A stretch of DNA of 12,791 nucleotides from an uncultured Muribaculaceae bacterium (GTDB lineage: Bacteria > Bacteroidota > Bacteroidia > Bacteroidales > Muribaculaceae). Position 1 is the stretch's first letter; every line of letters begins with the position of its first letter. Below are positions 1-8,697 of the stretch, piece by piece. Under the pieces are notes generated by a model. It was given only the letters and a program-made list of their open reading frames with translations. It ran no database searches and was not told the DNA's origin. Location of the stretch: NCBI GenBank assembly GCA_910587475.1, contig CAJUMR010000053.1, forward strand, positions 1 through 12,791, in the 5' to 3' direction. The translations under genes and the position numbers were made by a program.

Positions 1-1
1 T

Positions 2-748
2 GTTCTTTTGCTTACTTTCTTCATGTTGACTTCAACCTTCCTTCAGAAGGAACCGACAATCGTCTACACTCCGTCTTCTGTATCAGAAGAAAAAGTGCCG
101 ATGAACAATGTCGTTACAGTCCTCGTTTCATCTGCCGACAAAACCGGCAAATATGAGGACCCCGGCCTGCTCGAAGGTAAAATCTTCATCTCGTTTACCG
201 GCGATGCCGACTCGACTCTGTCAAGCGAAAAAATCCGCGTGATGATGCTCGATGAAGCATTGACCATCTACAACGAGCAGCACAAGAACAATCCCGTCCA
301 GTTGTCAGCCGCTCAGAAGGCCGTGTTCAGCCAGACAAATATGTTCGGTGTCCCGTTCTCGGAACTCCCTGCATACCTCTCAATGTCTCCGACCGAACGC
401 GACAAATTCCAGGGCGACATGGCCAATCCTAAAGTCGGAATTCCTATCAATGACAACAAGGATTTCGGTGGAAACTACAACGACTTCCAGGTATGGCTCA
501 AAGCTATATACAATGTAGCACAACGCATCAACAAGGAACAGAACGAGAGCCTTTCTGCTGAAGAGCGCGGCAACCTCCAGAACCTTTACACAGCTCTTAT
601 GCGTAAAGGCCAGGGTATCGCCATCAAGGCAGACAAAGACACCCCCTTCACTACCGTGCAGCGCGTGTTTGACAACTTGCAGACTATGAAGCTCAACAAG
701 TTCAGCCTTATGACTGCACTGAAATCAGAAGACGAACCCACCCAATAA
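2..748 (+). CDS. exbD: ExbD/TolR-family biopolymer transport protein, 5'-truncated
   Basis: The reading frame is open from base 2 to the TAA at 746-748, so the true start lies upstream of the window. The first visible residues (VLLLTFFMLTSTF) are the end of the single N-terminal membrane helix of ExbD; the conserved membrane aspartate would be just outside the window. The rest is periplasmic. Family knowledge: ExbD works with ExbB as the proton-driven stator that energises TonB in the inner membrane. The last part (IAIKADKDTPFTTVQRVFDN, then LQTMKLNKFSLMTAL) matches the usual ExbD C-terminal strand-helix-strand. About 130 residues are inserted before it, making the protein much longer than E. 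coli ExbD (about 140 aa). It is followed after 14 bp by a second exbD and then tonB, the common Bacteroidetes order exbB-exbD-exbD-tonB, so exbB is expected upstream. The TTG at position 8 is not the real start. Confidence in the family is high. Confidence 0.9.
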   Translation, partial: VLLLTFFMLTSTFLQKEPTIVYTPSSVSEEKVPMNNVVTVLVSSADKTGKYEDPGLLEGKIFISFTGDADSTLSSEKIRVMMLDEALTIYNEQHKNNPVQLSAAQKAVFSQTNMFGVPFSELPAYLSMSPTERDKFQGDMANPKVGIPINDNKDFGGNYNDFQVWLKAIYNVAQRINKEQNESLSAEERGNLQNLYTALMRKGQGIAIKADKDTPFTTVQRVFDNLQTMKLNKFSLMTALKSEDEPTQ

Positions 749-762
749 TAAGGTAAAGCAAT

Positions 763-1512
763 ATGGCACAAATAGAACAATCCGACAAAGGCGGCAAAAA
801 GAAAAAAGGCGCCCAGAAGAAGATGGCTATCCATGTGGACTTTACCCCCATGGTGGATATGAACATGCTTCTGATCACATTCTTCATGCTCTGTACGACA
901 ATGATCAAATCTCAGACCCTTCAGATTGCCCTCCCGACAAACGAAGACGTCAAGAAAGAAAATCAGAATCAGGCTAAGGCTTCTGAAGCCATTACCATGA
1001 TCCTCGATACAGAGTACAACGGAGACAAACCTGCAGTTGATGCCGAAACAGGAAAGACAATCCACAACATCTACTACTACGAAGGCGTTGCGGACACAAC
1101 TTTCTCGACAAACAAGTACCTCACAAAGGAACAGTTTATCGGCAACCAGAACCGTCAGCCCCAAGGCATTCGTAAGATCCTTCGCGGAAAGAACGAAGCC
1201 GTAATGGCTGAATACGAGCACCTCAAGAATCAGTGGAAAAACAAGGAAATCACCAAGGAAGAGTTTGACAAAGCAGCTAAGAAAAACGCTGCCGACTCTA
1301 ACAAAGTGCGCCCTGTTGTTGTGATCAAACCCGGTCCCAACACAACGTATGAAGGCCTTATCAATGCTATCGACGAAATGAACATCAACCAGATTTCACG
1401 TTATAGCATCGAGTTGCCTACTCACACTGACACTGTTCTGCTCCGTCACTACGAACAGGCTAACAACGAGACTATAATCCGCCCATTGGTGCGAAAGACT
1501 TCAAATCAATAA
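763..1512 (+). CDS. exbD: ExbD/TolR-family biopolymer transport protein (second copy)
   Basis: This 249-aa protein has a short lysine-rich cytoplasmic N-terminus (GGKKKKGAQKK, residues 10-20). One membrane helix follows at about residues 29-49, with the motif FTPMVDMNMLLITFFML. Asp32 is at the position of the essential proton-pathway aspartate of ExbD/TolR (Asp25 in E. coli ExbD). The periplasmic part ends in the ExbD-type fold (VVVIKPGPNTTYEGLINAID, then EMNINQISRYSIEL). A roughly 120-residue charged, Lys/Glu/Asn-rich stretch between them is not found in the 140-aa proteobacterial protein. The gene starts 14 bp after the first exbD and ends 20 bp before tonB, so all three are surely one operon. 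Two non-identical ExbDs in tandem suggest a mixed ExbD dimer in the stator; that is inference. No Shine-Dalgarno is needed to choose the start: the ATG directly precedes the basic N-terminus. Confidence 0.93.
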   Translation: MAQIEQSDKGGKKKKGAQKKMAIHVDFTPMVDMNMLLITFFMLCTTMIKSQTLQIALPTNEDVKKENQNQAKASEAITMILDTEYNGDKPAVDAETGKTIHNIYYYEGVADTTFSTNKYLTKEQFIGNQNRQPQGIRKILRGKNEAVMAEYEHLKNQWKNKEITKEEFDKAAKKNAADSNKVRPVVVIKPGPNTTYEGLINAIDEMNINQISRYSIELPTHTDTVLLRHYEQANNETIIRPLVRKTSNQ

Positions 1513-1532
1513 CCCTTTAACCGTTAATCAAA

Positions 1533-2390
1533 ATGGCAAAAGACGTAGATCTTTCATCAAAAGAGTGGCGCGATATAGTATTCGAAGGTAAGAACAAAGA
1601 ATATGGCGCATATACACTTCGCGCTGGTTCAGTTCACCGCCACTCTAAGGCTGTCATCATCGTAATTTCGGTTCTTATCCCGAGCCTTATTCTACTCGCC
1701 CTTTTCTATAACGGCGCATTCAGCAAGGCAGAGGACGAACAGATCACAGTCAACACCGAAATCGAACTTACAACTTTCGAAGAGGAGTATGAAGAGGAGA
1801 TCGAGGAGGAAGAAAAATTTGAAATCCCCGATGAACCTGAAGAAATCATCGCTCCTGAGGAAGTTGCAAACGAACAGCAGGTGACCAACATCCTCGTGAC
1901 AGAAGACGAAAATTACGAAGAAGACAAGCAAGTTAAAAACCAGGACGAAGTCATGGACAACGCAGCCCTTTTCGGTCAGGTAGACGTGACCGAAGGTGTT
2001 GAAGACTTGAACAAAACACGTATTATCGACCAGGTGATCGTAGAAGAAAAACCTGCCGAAGACGAACAAGTCTACAACATGGCGATGGTCGAACAGACTC
2101 CCGAATTCCCCGGTGGCCCGACAGCCATGTACAAATGGCTCAGCGACCACATCAACTACCCCGCTGTAGCAGCTGAAGAAGGCGTGCAGGGCAAGGTAAT
2201 TGTTGAATTCGTGGTATCGAAGACAGGTGCGGTTGAAAACGTCCGCGTGCTCCGCGGCCGTCACGCTGCCCTCGACAAAGAAGCCCTCCGCGTTGTCAAG
2301 GCAATGCCCAAATGGAACCCGGGTCGTAACAACGGTAACCCCGTAAAGGTTACTTACACACTTCCCGTGACGTTCAAGCTCCAGCAGTAA
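1533..2390 (+). CDS. tonB: TonB energy transducer
   Basis: This 285-aa inner-membrane-anchored protein is expected to pass energy from ExbB/ExbD to outer-membrane TonB-dependent receptors, including SusC-type glycan importers. The N-terminus (WRDIVFEGKNKEYGAYTLR, residues 12-30) is a typical Bacteroidetes TonB cytoplasmic segment. A membrane helix spans about residues 39-61. The linker from about residue 66 to 185 is strongly acidic, with Glu runs around residues 85-115, rather than the Pro-Lys/Pro-Glu linker of E. coli TonB. The C-terminal TonB domain, about residues 190-285, carries EFPGGPTAMYKWLSDHINYP, then the QGKVIVEFVVSKTGAV strand and MPKWNPGRNNGNPVKV, the usual receptor-binding fold. 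It is the last gene of the exbD-exbD-tonB operon and is followed by a strong hairpin terminator. It could serve any of several TonB systems in the cell; the receptor partner cannot be told from here. Confidence 0.95.
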   Translation: MAKDVDLSSKEWRDIVFEGKNKEYGAYTLRAGSVHRHSKAVIIVISVLIPSLILLALFYNGAFSKAEDEQITVNTEIELTTFEEEYEEEIEEEEKFEIPDEPEEIIAPEEVANEQQVTNILVTEDENYEEDKQVKNQDEVMDNAALFGQVDVTEGVEDLNKTRIIDQVIVEEKPAEDEQVYNMAMVEQTPEFPGGPTAMYKWLSDHINYPAVAAEEGVQGKVIVEFVVSKTGAVENVRVLRGRHAALDKEALRVVKAMPKWNPGRNNGNPVKVTYTLPVTFKLQQ

Positions 2391-2419
2391 TTCGCTTTTG
2401 AATTCCATATCCCTTCCAC

Positions 2420-2461
2420 ATGAAGAGACCGACGCCGAAAACGTCGGTCTCTTCATTTTTT
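2420..2461 (+). terminator. Rho-independent terminator after tonB
   Basis: A perfect 15-bp inverted repeat (left arm 2420-2434, right arm 2442-2456) encloses a 7-nt loop (CCGAAAA) and is followed directly by a run of five further T residues at 2457-2461. It begins 30 bp after the tonB stop and closes the exbD-exbD-tonB transcript. There is no A-tract on the upstream side, so it should act on the + strand only. Confidence 0.92.
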
Positions 2462-2499
2462 AAAAGCCTGACGATCCACTTTATCTCACAATAGCTATC

Positions 2500-2526
2500 T
2501 TTATATAAAAATATTCGCTAACTTCG
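2500..2526 (+). promoter_or_regulatory. Possible Bacteroidetes promoter for tamB (weak match)
   Basis: TAACTTCG at 2519-2526 matches the Bacteroidetes -7 consensus TAnnTTTG at all but one fixed base and resembles the TAACTTTG box upstream of the NlpC/P60 gene. The best -33-like element is TTTA at 2500-2503, only 15 bp upstream instead of the usual 19-20, so the match is imperfect. A promoter is needed here because the strong terminator at 2420-2461 separates tamB from tonB. If this box is used, the leader before the ATG at 2537 would be only a few bases. Confidence 0.35.
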
Positions 2527-2536
2527 CGTAGCATTT

Positions 2537-5500
2537 ATGAAGAGTGCGTGGAAAATATTCAGGTTCATCGTCTTTACGATGGCGTTTATTCTGATCGCAA
2601 TTCCGGTCAGCCTCTACATCATACTCTCTACAAACTGGGCTCAGAATGACATCAGACGCGTTGCAGGCAACGAATTGTCGGCGCTTCTCGGGACAGATGT
2701 CACACTCGGCAGAGTGGAGATACACCCGTTCAACCGATTATCGATCTACGACATCAAAGCTCAGGACGACTATGGGAAGACCGCCTTGTCGATCGATGAG
2801 ATCAGCGTGGCATTCGAGTTATTCTATCTTCTCCGGACCGGTAAGCTCGTGGTCGATTTTGCATTGGTCGATGCCCCTTCCCTATCGCTCTACAAGAAAA
2901 CGTCGACATCATCGCTCAACATCGCCGAAATACTCAAGGGGCTGAAGTCAGACAATAAAAACAAGCCTCAGTCGCACTACGATCTGATGGTAAACACAGT
3001 CATCATCCGCGACGGCGAAATGAAATTCGACATACTTGATGCACCGGAGCGCGACAGCATTTTTGACGTGAAGCATATTGCTGTCTCCGACGTATTCCTT
3101 AACGCCTATATCCCCAGGATCTCAAACGACGAATACAGGGTTGAGATCGACAGGTTCAGCCTCAAAGAGCAACACGGGTTCGAGCTTACAAATCTTAAAG
3201 CCGCAGCCGACATCACCCCCCATGGATCGGATCTTGAATATCTGACTCTACGGTTCCCTAACTCCGAACTGTCGATCAATCCTGTTTCGCTTGACAACAA
3301 CGGCTTCTCCGGTCTTGAGGAGATATTCAACGACGGCGGCATAAATGTCGGAATCCGCCCCGGCAGCATCATCTATCCGCCCGATTTTTCAGCATTTGCC
3401 CCCCAGTTGGTTTCATTCCAGGATTCGATTGAAATCATTCTCGACGGCAATATTTCCGCAGACCATGCTTTAGTCAACCGTATGACTATCGCACAGCCCG
3501 ACGGAAAATTTGTCGGAGTCGTTTCAGCCAAAGCCGAAAACATTAAGGACGGCGTCAACGCATCGTTTGAGATCGAAGAATTCAGGTTCTCAGCTCAGAA
3601 ATCAGGATTATCCGACATGCTGAAACTACTACCCCACAGCAACCCTCAGGCAGAGAAGCTGATCAGCGGCATGAAATCCGGCGATAATCTTTCGATCAAC
3701 GTAAAAGCGGATGGTAAAATCAACAATTCGAGAGTAAGAGCGCGGATGGCCCTCGGAGATAATGCCGTGCTGATTTCGGCCAACTATTCCACCCCTGACA
3801 CATTCAAGACTGTCGTCATGAAGACAGATGCCCGGCTGACTCTCAACAATCTCACTGCGCTCGCAGGGCCATCAGCGCCCCAGACGGTCACATCGAGCCT
3901 GCGGGCAGAAGGCGTCGTGTCAAAATATTCACATAAACTTTCGGCACAGATCGACTCGACTCATGTTTACTACCGCGGACATAATTACGGACCTCTTTCT
4001 TTGATGGCTCACTATGACAACGGTTCTTTCGAGGCCAGTTTCCTATCCAAAGACCGACAGCTCGCGCTTGAACTCGATTGTGCGGTCGAGCTCGACAAAC
4101 CGACCTCGTCGGTCGATGCAGTCATTGACATTTTCAACATCAATCCGGGTGCGCTTGGCCTACTCAAAGGCTATGACGACTACGAGCTGTCGGCGTCAGC
4201 CAACGCTAATTTCGAATTCAGCTCGATCGACGATATAACCGGCAATCTCTACATCTCGGACATTGTCTTCGCCGACAACGACCCCCAGACCCGCGATCTA
4301 AGACTGAACTCTATCAGCGTCGAGGCATTGCCGCTCGAGGAGTCGCCCGGTCTGTCGCTGCAATCAGACGCAGTCAGCGCATTCATCAACGGCAGCTATA
4401 GATTTTCGACCTTGATCTCCGACATCACCGGGATGGCCTCAACGATATTTCCGGCTATCGGCTCTGACCAGGACACCGAAGAGCGAGAAACTGACTTCGA
4501 CAACAACTTCACCTATAGTCTTAGAATTGCAGAGTGTGAAGATATCTGCAAATTTTTCAAGCTGCCGGTATCGGTCATCTACCCTGTCGATGTCTACGGA
4601 CATATATCCTCAGATTACCGCACGGCATCTCTGTCGCTGACCGCACCGTATCTGCTTCAAGGAGACAAAATCATCGAAAACACAATGCTGACAGCCAATA
4701 TAGATGCAGACGCCAATCTGGCCGACGCCCGGGTCTCAACTAAAATGCCGACAAAAAAAGGACCGATGTCTGTGGTCGCTGATCTGAGAGGACATTCAAA
4801 CCGACTCGACAACCGTATCGACTGGGTAATCGAGCGAAAAATACCTATCAACGGATCATTTGACTTCTCTGCCATCCTGGCGCGAGATATCTCCGACAAC
4901 CTCGTCACCTCTATCATATTCAATCCCGGAACAATAACTTTCGGCGACGATGTATGGACTGTCAATCCTTCGACTGTCGACATCGAATCAGGCCGGTTCG
5001 TGGTCGAACGTTTCGGCCTTACAGCCGATGGCAAATCAATTTCGATCCACGGCATTGTCTCTGACGAAGAAGAGGACGAACTTAACATCAATCTTTCCAA
5101 CATCGCGTTACTTGATATATTCGAAACTCTCGAGATCGACAAAGCGCTTATCGGCGGAACCGCAAGCGGCGATTTTGTAGGCCGTGCCCTGCTATCTCCT
5201 GAACCCGAGATATACTGTCATAATCTCCATGTCGACAGCATTAGCTATAACCGCTGCGTGCTCGGCGGCGCCGACATTATTGCATTTTGGGACAACGATA
5301 AGCGATCGTTCAATCTTGACGCAGACGTTGTCGGTGCAACAGGTCTTCATTCGCGCATCTACGGCGACATTATTCCTGTCGGCGAAGGCATCGACATAAC
5401 GTTCGATGTCAACCATGTGCCGGTAGGGTTTATGAAACCCTTCATGGAAGCCTTTGCATCTGATCTGTCGGGCTACGCGTCAGGCAAAGCCCGACTTTTC

Positions 5501-7126
5501 GGAACGTTCAAGTATATCGACATGGAAGGCGACGTGTTTGCCGACGATCTGAAGATCAAGATCGACTTCACAAACACATGGTACTCCGTCAGTGATTCGA
5601 TCCATCTTACTCCAGGGCGCATTGACATCAATAAAGTCACGATCTTCGACACCAACAACCACACAGCATTGCTAAGCGGCATCGTGCGGCATAAATTCTT
5701 CAAAGAACCATCGTTCAATTTCACGGTATCCGACGCCAAAAATTTCCTGAGCTATAATGTTGACTCTCGCCAGAGTCCCGATTGGTATGGTTCGATTTAC
5801 GGCAACGGCGGCGCAACCATATCAGGCGAGCCGGGAGTCGTGAACATCGGTGTCAACATGGCCACAGCTCCCAAGTCGACATTTACGTTTGTCCTTTCAG
5901 ACCGTCTCGATGCCGACGAATACTCGTTCATAACATTCAAAGACAGCCGCGCCGAAGCCCGCCGCGACTCATTGCTGTTGTCTGACAAAGTGCCGAGCAT
6001 CGTGCGCTTGCTTCGCGAACGTCTCGGCGCGAATGACGGCGACAGCCCGTCGGCCTACAACATGGATCTGCAGATCGACATCACTCCCGACGCAAAAATG
6101 GCTCTCGTTATGGATCCGGTCGGCGGTGACGAAATCAAGGCTACCGGATCGGGCAACCTGAGACTCACTTATGAGTCGCTCAACAACGACCTGAAAATGT
6201 ACGGCACCTACTCTCTCAACCGCGGAAGCTACAACTTCACTCTCCAAGACATCATCATCAAAGACTTCACCATCAAGGAAGGCAGCACAATCGCATTCCA
6301 CGGCGATCCCTACTCCGCACAGCTCGACATCGAAGCCATATATGCCGTCAATGCCAATCTGAGCGACCTCGACGAATCGTTCCTGCTCGACAAAGATCTT
6401 AACAGAACAAACGTGCCCGTCCATGCATTGCTTAAGGTGACCGGCGACATGCGTCAGCCCGACATCGACTTTGACCTCGAGTTCCCTACCCTGACCCAAG
6501 ACACCTACCGAAAAGTGAAGAGCATCGTCAGCACCAAGGAAATGATGAACCGGCAGATCATCTATCTGCTGGCACTCAACCGCTTCTACACTCCCGACTA
6601 CATGGCCTCGACCACAAAAGGCAACGAACTCTTCTCTGTGGCATCATCGACAATCTCAAGTCAGCTCAGCAGTATGCTCGGCAAACTCAGCGAAGATTGG
6701 AGTATTGCTCCTAACCTCCGCAGCGACCGCGGTGACTTCTCCGACGTCGAAGTCGATGTGGCTCTTTCAAGCCGCCTGCTCAACAACAGGCTATTGTTCA
6801 ACGGCAACTTCGGTTACCGCGACAAAACACTAAACACCAACCAATTTATAGGCGACTTCGACATTGAGTATCTGCTCAATCCCAAAGGGTCGTGGCGACT
6901 AAAAGCCTACAACCGATACAACGACCAGAACTACTATGTCCGCACAGCACAGACAACCCAAGGAGTCGGACTTGTGTTCAAGAAAGACTTCGACAACTTC
7001 TTCAACTTCCTACGCAGGAAAAAAAGTATAATCGATTTCAACACACCGGCCGATAGCATCAACTCTCAGCCAATCGTCATTCCTGACTCAATCGCTCACC
7101 CGTCAAACCCGTTGTCGCGACAATGA
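2537..7126 (+). CDS. tamB: TamB/DUF490-family translocation and assembly module protein
   Basis: This 1529-aa envelope protein has an N-terminal membrane anchor (about residues 8-31: FIVFTMAFILIAIPVSLYII), then a very long periplasmic part. Short beta-strands alternate along it, as expected for the hydrophobic-grooved beta-helix of the AsmA/TamB superfamily. The segment just after the anchor (NWAQNDIRRVAGNELSALLG, then VTLGRVEIHPFNRLSIYDI) is the typical AsmA-like start. The C-terminal DUF490/TamB domain, about residues 1060-1490, shows GSGNLRLTYESLNNDLKMYG, GSYNFTLQDIIIKDFTIKEG, AFHGDPYSAQLDIEAIY and a final VGLVFKKDFDNFF. In proteobacteria TamB works with the outer-membrane BamA-like TamA, and the superfamily is linked to phospholipid transport to the outer membrane; which applies here is not shown by the sequence. 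Length is above E. coli TamB (about 1260 aa) and usual for Bacteroidetes. No TamA-like gene is adjacent. The TGA stop overlaps the next start, so both genes are probably translated from one mRNA. Confidence 0.92.
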   Translation: MKSAWKIFRFIVFTMAFILIAIPVSLYIILSTNWAQNDIRRVAGNELSALLGTDVTLGRVEIHPFNRLSIYDIKAQDDYGKTALSIDEISVAFELFYLLRTGKLVVDFALVDAPSLSLYKKTSTSSLNIAEILKGLKSDNKNKPQSHYDLMVNTVIIRDGEMKFDILDAPERDSIFDVKHIAVSDVFLNAYIPRISNDEYRVEIDRFSLKEQHGFELTNLKAAADITPHGSDLEYLTLRFPNSELSINPVSLDNNGFSGLEEIFNDGGINVGIRPGSIIYPPDFSAFAPQLVSFQDSIEIILDGNISADHALVNRMTIAQPDGKFVGVVSAKAENIKDGVNASFEIEEFRFSAQKSGLSDMLKLLPHSNPQAEKLISGMKSGDNLSINVKADGKINNSRVRARMALGDNAVLISANYSTPDTFKTVVMKTDARLTLNNLTALAGPSAPQTVTSSLRAEGVVSKYSHKLSAQIDSTHVYYRGHNYGPLSLMAHYDNGSFEASFLSKDRQLALELDCAVELDKPTSSVDAVIDIFNINPGALGLLKGYDDYELSASANANFEFSSIDDITGNLYISDIVFADNDPQTRDLRLNSISVEALPLEESPGLSLQSDAVSAFINGSYRFSTLISDITGMASTIFPAIGSDQDTEERETDFDNNFTYSLRIAECEDICKFFKLPVSVIYPVDVYGHISSDYRTASLSLTAPYLLQGDKIIENTMLTANIDADANLADARVSTKMPTKKGPMSVVADLRGHSNRLDNRIDWVIERKIPINGSFDFSAILARDISDNLVTSIIFNPGTITFGDDVWTVNPSTVDIESGRFVVERFGLTADGKSISIHGIVSDEEEDELNINLSNIALLDIFETLEIDKALIGGTASGDFVGRALLSPEPEIYCHNLHVDSISYNRCVLGGADIIAFWDNDKRSFNLDADVVGATGLHSRIYGDIIPVGEGIDITFDVNHVPVGFMKPFMEAFASDLSGYASGKARLFGTFKYIDMEGDVFADDLKIKIDFTNTWYSVSDSIHLTPGRIDINKVTIFDTNNHTALLSGIVRHKFFKEPSFNFTVSDAKNFLSYNVDSRQSPDWYGSIYGNGGATISGEPGVVNIGVNMATAPKSTFTFVLSDRLDADEYSFITFKDSRAEARRDSLLLSDKVPSIVRLLRERLGANDGDSPSAYNMDLQIDITPDAKMALVMDPVGGDEIKATGSGNLRLTYESLNNDLKMYGTYSLNRGSYNFTLQDIIIKDFTIKEGSTIAFHGDPYSAQLDIEAIYAVNANLSDLDESFLLDKDLNRTNVPVHALLKVTGDMRQPDIDFDLEFPTLTQDTYRKVKSIVSTKEMMNRQIIYLLALNRFYTPDYMASTTKGNELFSVASSTISSQLSSMLGKLSEDWSIAPNLRSDRGDFSDVEVDVALSSRLLNNRLLFNGNFGYRDKTLNTNQFIGDFDIEYLLNPKGSWRLKAYNRYNDQNYYVRTAQTTQGVGLVFKKDFDNFFNFLRRKKSIIDFNTPADSINSQPIVIPDSIAHPSNPLSRQ

Positions 7127-8589
7127 TACCGATGTCAGACTTGATAAACTCTATTAACTCATTCGTCTCCGATTACGTACTGATCGTGGTGCTTCTCGCC
7201 GCCGCAATCTACTTCACACTCACCACCAGAGGCGTGCAGTTCCGGCTATTCAGCGAAATGTTGAAACTGCTGCTCAGGTCAGGCAAACGCGACAACGACA
7301 AGCGATCGCGCGAAACCGACGGACATCACACGATCAGCTCGTTTCAGGCATTCATGGTGTCGATTGCCAGCCGTGTTGGCACAGGCAACCTCGCCGGTGT
7401 AGCAACGGCCATCGCAGTCGGAGGTCCAGGAGCAATATTCTGGATGTGGGTGATAGCGTTGCTCGGGGCCGCCACAGCCTTTATAGAATCGACCCTCGCC
7501 CAACTGTTCAAGCAACGAGGCATGAAATCTTTCATCGGCGGACCTGCCTACTACATATCGTCGGGCCTCGGCAACCGCCGGTGGGCAGTATGCTTCGCCA
7601 TACTCATAACCCTGACATTCGGCATAGCATTCAATTCGGTCCAGGCTAACACCATCGCTGAAGCATTCAGCAACACGTTCGACACTCCACCACTGCTGAC
7701 AGGGAGCATTTTGGCAATATTGACACTGCTTATAATCTGGGGCGGCATACAGAGCATAGCCCGGTTCAGCGAGATCATCGTTCCAATCATGGCGATAGCC
7801 TATCTGCTGCTGGCTCTGACAATCGTAGGGCTTAACATATCGCGTCTACCCGATGTGATGAAACTTATATTTGCCAATGCCTTCGGACTCGACCAAGCTT
7901 TAGGCGGAACCTTCGGCATGGCCGTGATCATGGGCACAAAACGAGGACTATTCAGCAATGAAGCCGGCGAGGGTTCAGCTCCAAACGCCGCCGCAACAGC
8001 ATCTGTGTCGCATCCTGCCAAACAAGGACTGATACAGGCACTCGGTGTGCTGACTGACACGCTACTGGTCTGTTCGTGCACGGCATTCATCATTCTTTTA
8101 AGTGGAGCATACGCCGGAAACGCCGACGGCATCGTGCTCACTCAGACAGCGGTCGACCTCGGTCTCGGTATAAAAGGCTATGGATCGGTGTTTATCAGCA
8201 TCGCGATATTTTTCTTTGCCTTCAGCTCGATTGTAGCCAACTATTATTACGGCGAAACAAACATACGGTTTATCAAACAATCGGCCGCAGCCGTCAATGT
8301 CTATAGGCTTTGTGTCGGCGCGATCGTATTCGTGGGATCGATAGCATCCCTTGATTTCGTCTGGAGCTTCGCCGACATAACCATGGCCTTGATGACTCTA
8401 TGCAATTTGGCTGCCATCATTCTACTCGGCAAATATGCGGTCAGGTGTCTGGACGACTACTGCAGCCAGCGCAAACGCGGACTTGATCCTGTCTATCGAT
8501 CGTCGACCATCCCCGAGATTGCCGATCTTACAAAATGCTGGTCAGAAAAACCGGATGAACGCATTGCAGCATCAGACGATGTTTCATAA
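7123..8589 (+). CDS. Sodium:alanine/glycine symporter (AGCS family)
   Basis: This 488-aa polytopic inner-membrane protein belongs to the alanine/glycine:cation symporter family (AlsT/AgcS/DagA type), which imports small neutral amino acids with Na+. Signature stretches are RVGTGNLAGVATAI (residues 84-97), the unwound-helix motif at the Na+/substrate site in this LeuT-fold family; GGPAYY (139-144); and FSNEAGEGSAPNAAA (277-291). About eleven hydrophobic helices run from residue 15 to 445, and the C-terminus is the usual DPVYRSSTIPEIADL tail of the family. The length is typical. The ATG at 7123 overlaps the tamB stop as ATGA. A second in-frame ATG at 7132 (protein MSDLINSINSF) is an equally good start biologically. 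There is no promoter between tamB and this gene. Whether alanine, glycine or both are carried cannot be told from sequence alone. No clear terminator is seen after the stop codon. Confidence 0.93.
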   Translation: MIPMSDLINSINSFVSDYVLIVVLLAAAIYFTLTTRGVQFRLFSEMLKLLLRSGKRDNDKRSRETDGHHTISSFQAFMVSIASRVGTGNLAGVATAIAVGGPGAIFWMWVIALLGAATAFIESTLAQLFKQRGMKSFIGGPAYYISSGLGNRRWAVCFAILITLTFGIAFNSVQANTIAEAFSNTFDTPPLLTGSILAILTLLIIWGGIQSIARFSEIIVPIMAIAYLLLALTIVGLNISRLPDVMKLIFANAFGLDQALGGTFGMAVIMGTKRGLFSNEAGEGSAPNAAATASVSHPAKQGLIQALGVLTDTLLVCSCTAFIILLSGAYAGNADGIVLTQTAVDLGLGIKGYGSVFISIAIFFFAFSSIVANYYYGETNIRFIKQSAAAVNVYRLCVGAIVFVGSIASLDFVWSFADITMALMTLCNLAAIILLGKYAVRCLDDYCSQRKRGLDPVYRSSTIPEIADLTKCWSEKPDERIAASDDVS

Positions 8590-8644
8590 TCCGCGTCCGA
8601 GTCATGCAAAGCAATGTCAACGAATCATAAGAAATTATTAAATA

Positions 8645-8676
8645 CTTGTTAAATTTAGTCCGATGTCATAACTTTG
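8645..8676 (+). promoter_or_regulatory. Bacteroidetes-type promoter for the NlpC/P60 gene and bcp
   Basis: TAACTTTG at 8669-8676 is a perfect match to the -7 consensus TAnnTTTG. CTTG at 8645-8648 is a 3-of-4 match to the -33 element TTTG, with a 20-bp spacer. Transcription would start near 8682, about 15 bp before the ATG at 8698. The 108-bp gap after the symporter holds nothing else that I can recognise. Confidence 0.7.
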
Positions 8677-8697
8677 TAATAGATAATCGGCTTAAAC

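Noticed and set aside
586..1221. 211-codon minus-strand frame spanning the two exbD genes
   Set aside because: It crosses the junction of two clear + strand genes and has no recognisable domain; antisense shadow.
1692..2456. 254-codon open frame on the minus strand opposite tonB
   Set aside because: It lies entirely against a well-recognised tonB, has a Cys/Phe/Val-rich composition that matches no protein family I know, and crosses the tonB terminator. It is a by-product of Glu-rich codon use on the other strand.
2496..2503. TATCTTTA as a -7 promoter box for tamB
   Set aside because: It resembles TAnnTTTG but has no TTTG-like element 19-20 bp upstream. TAACTTCG at 2519 looks marginally better, though neither is convincing.
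5969..6499. 176-codon minus-strand frame inside tamB
   Set aside because: It is opposite the conserved DUF490 domain of TamB and has no promoter or domain evidence.
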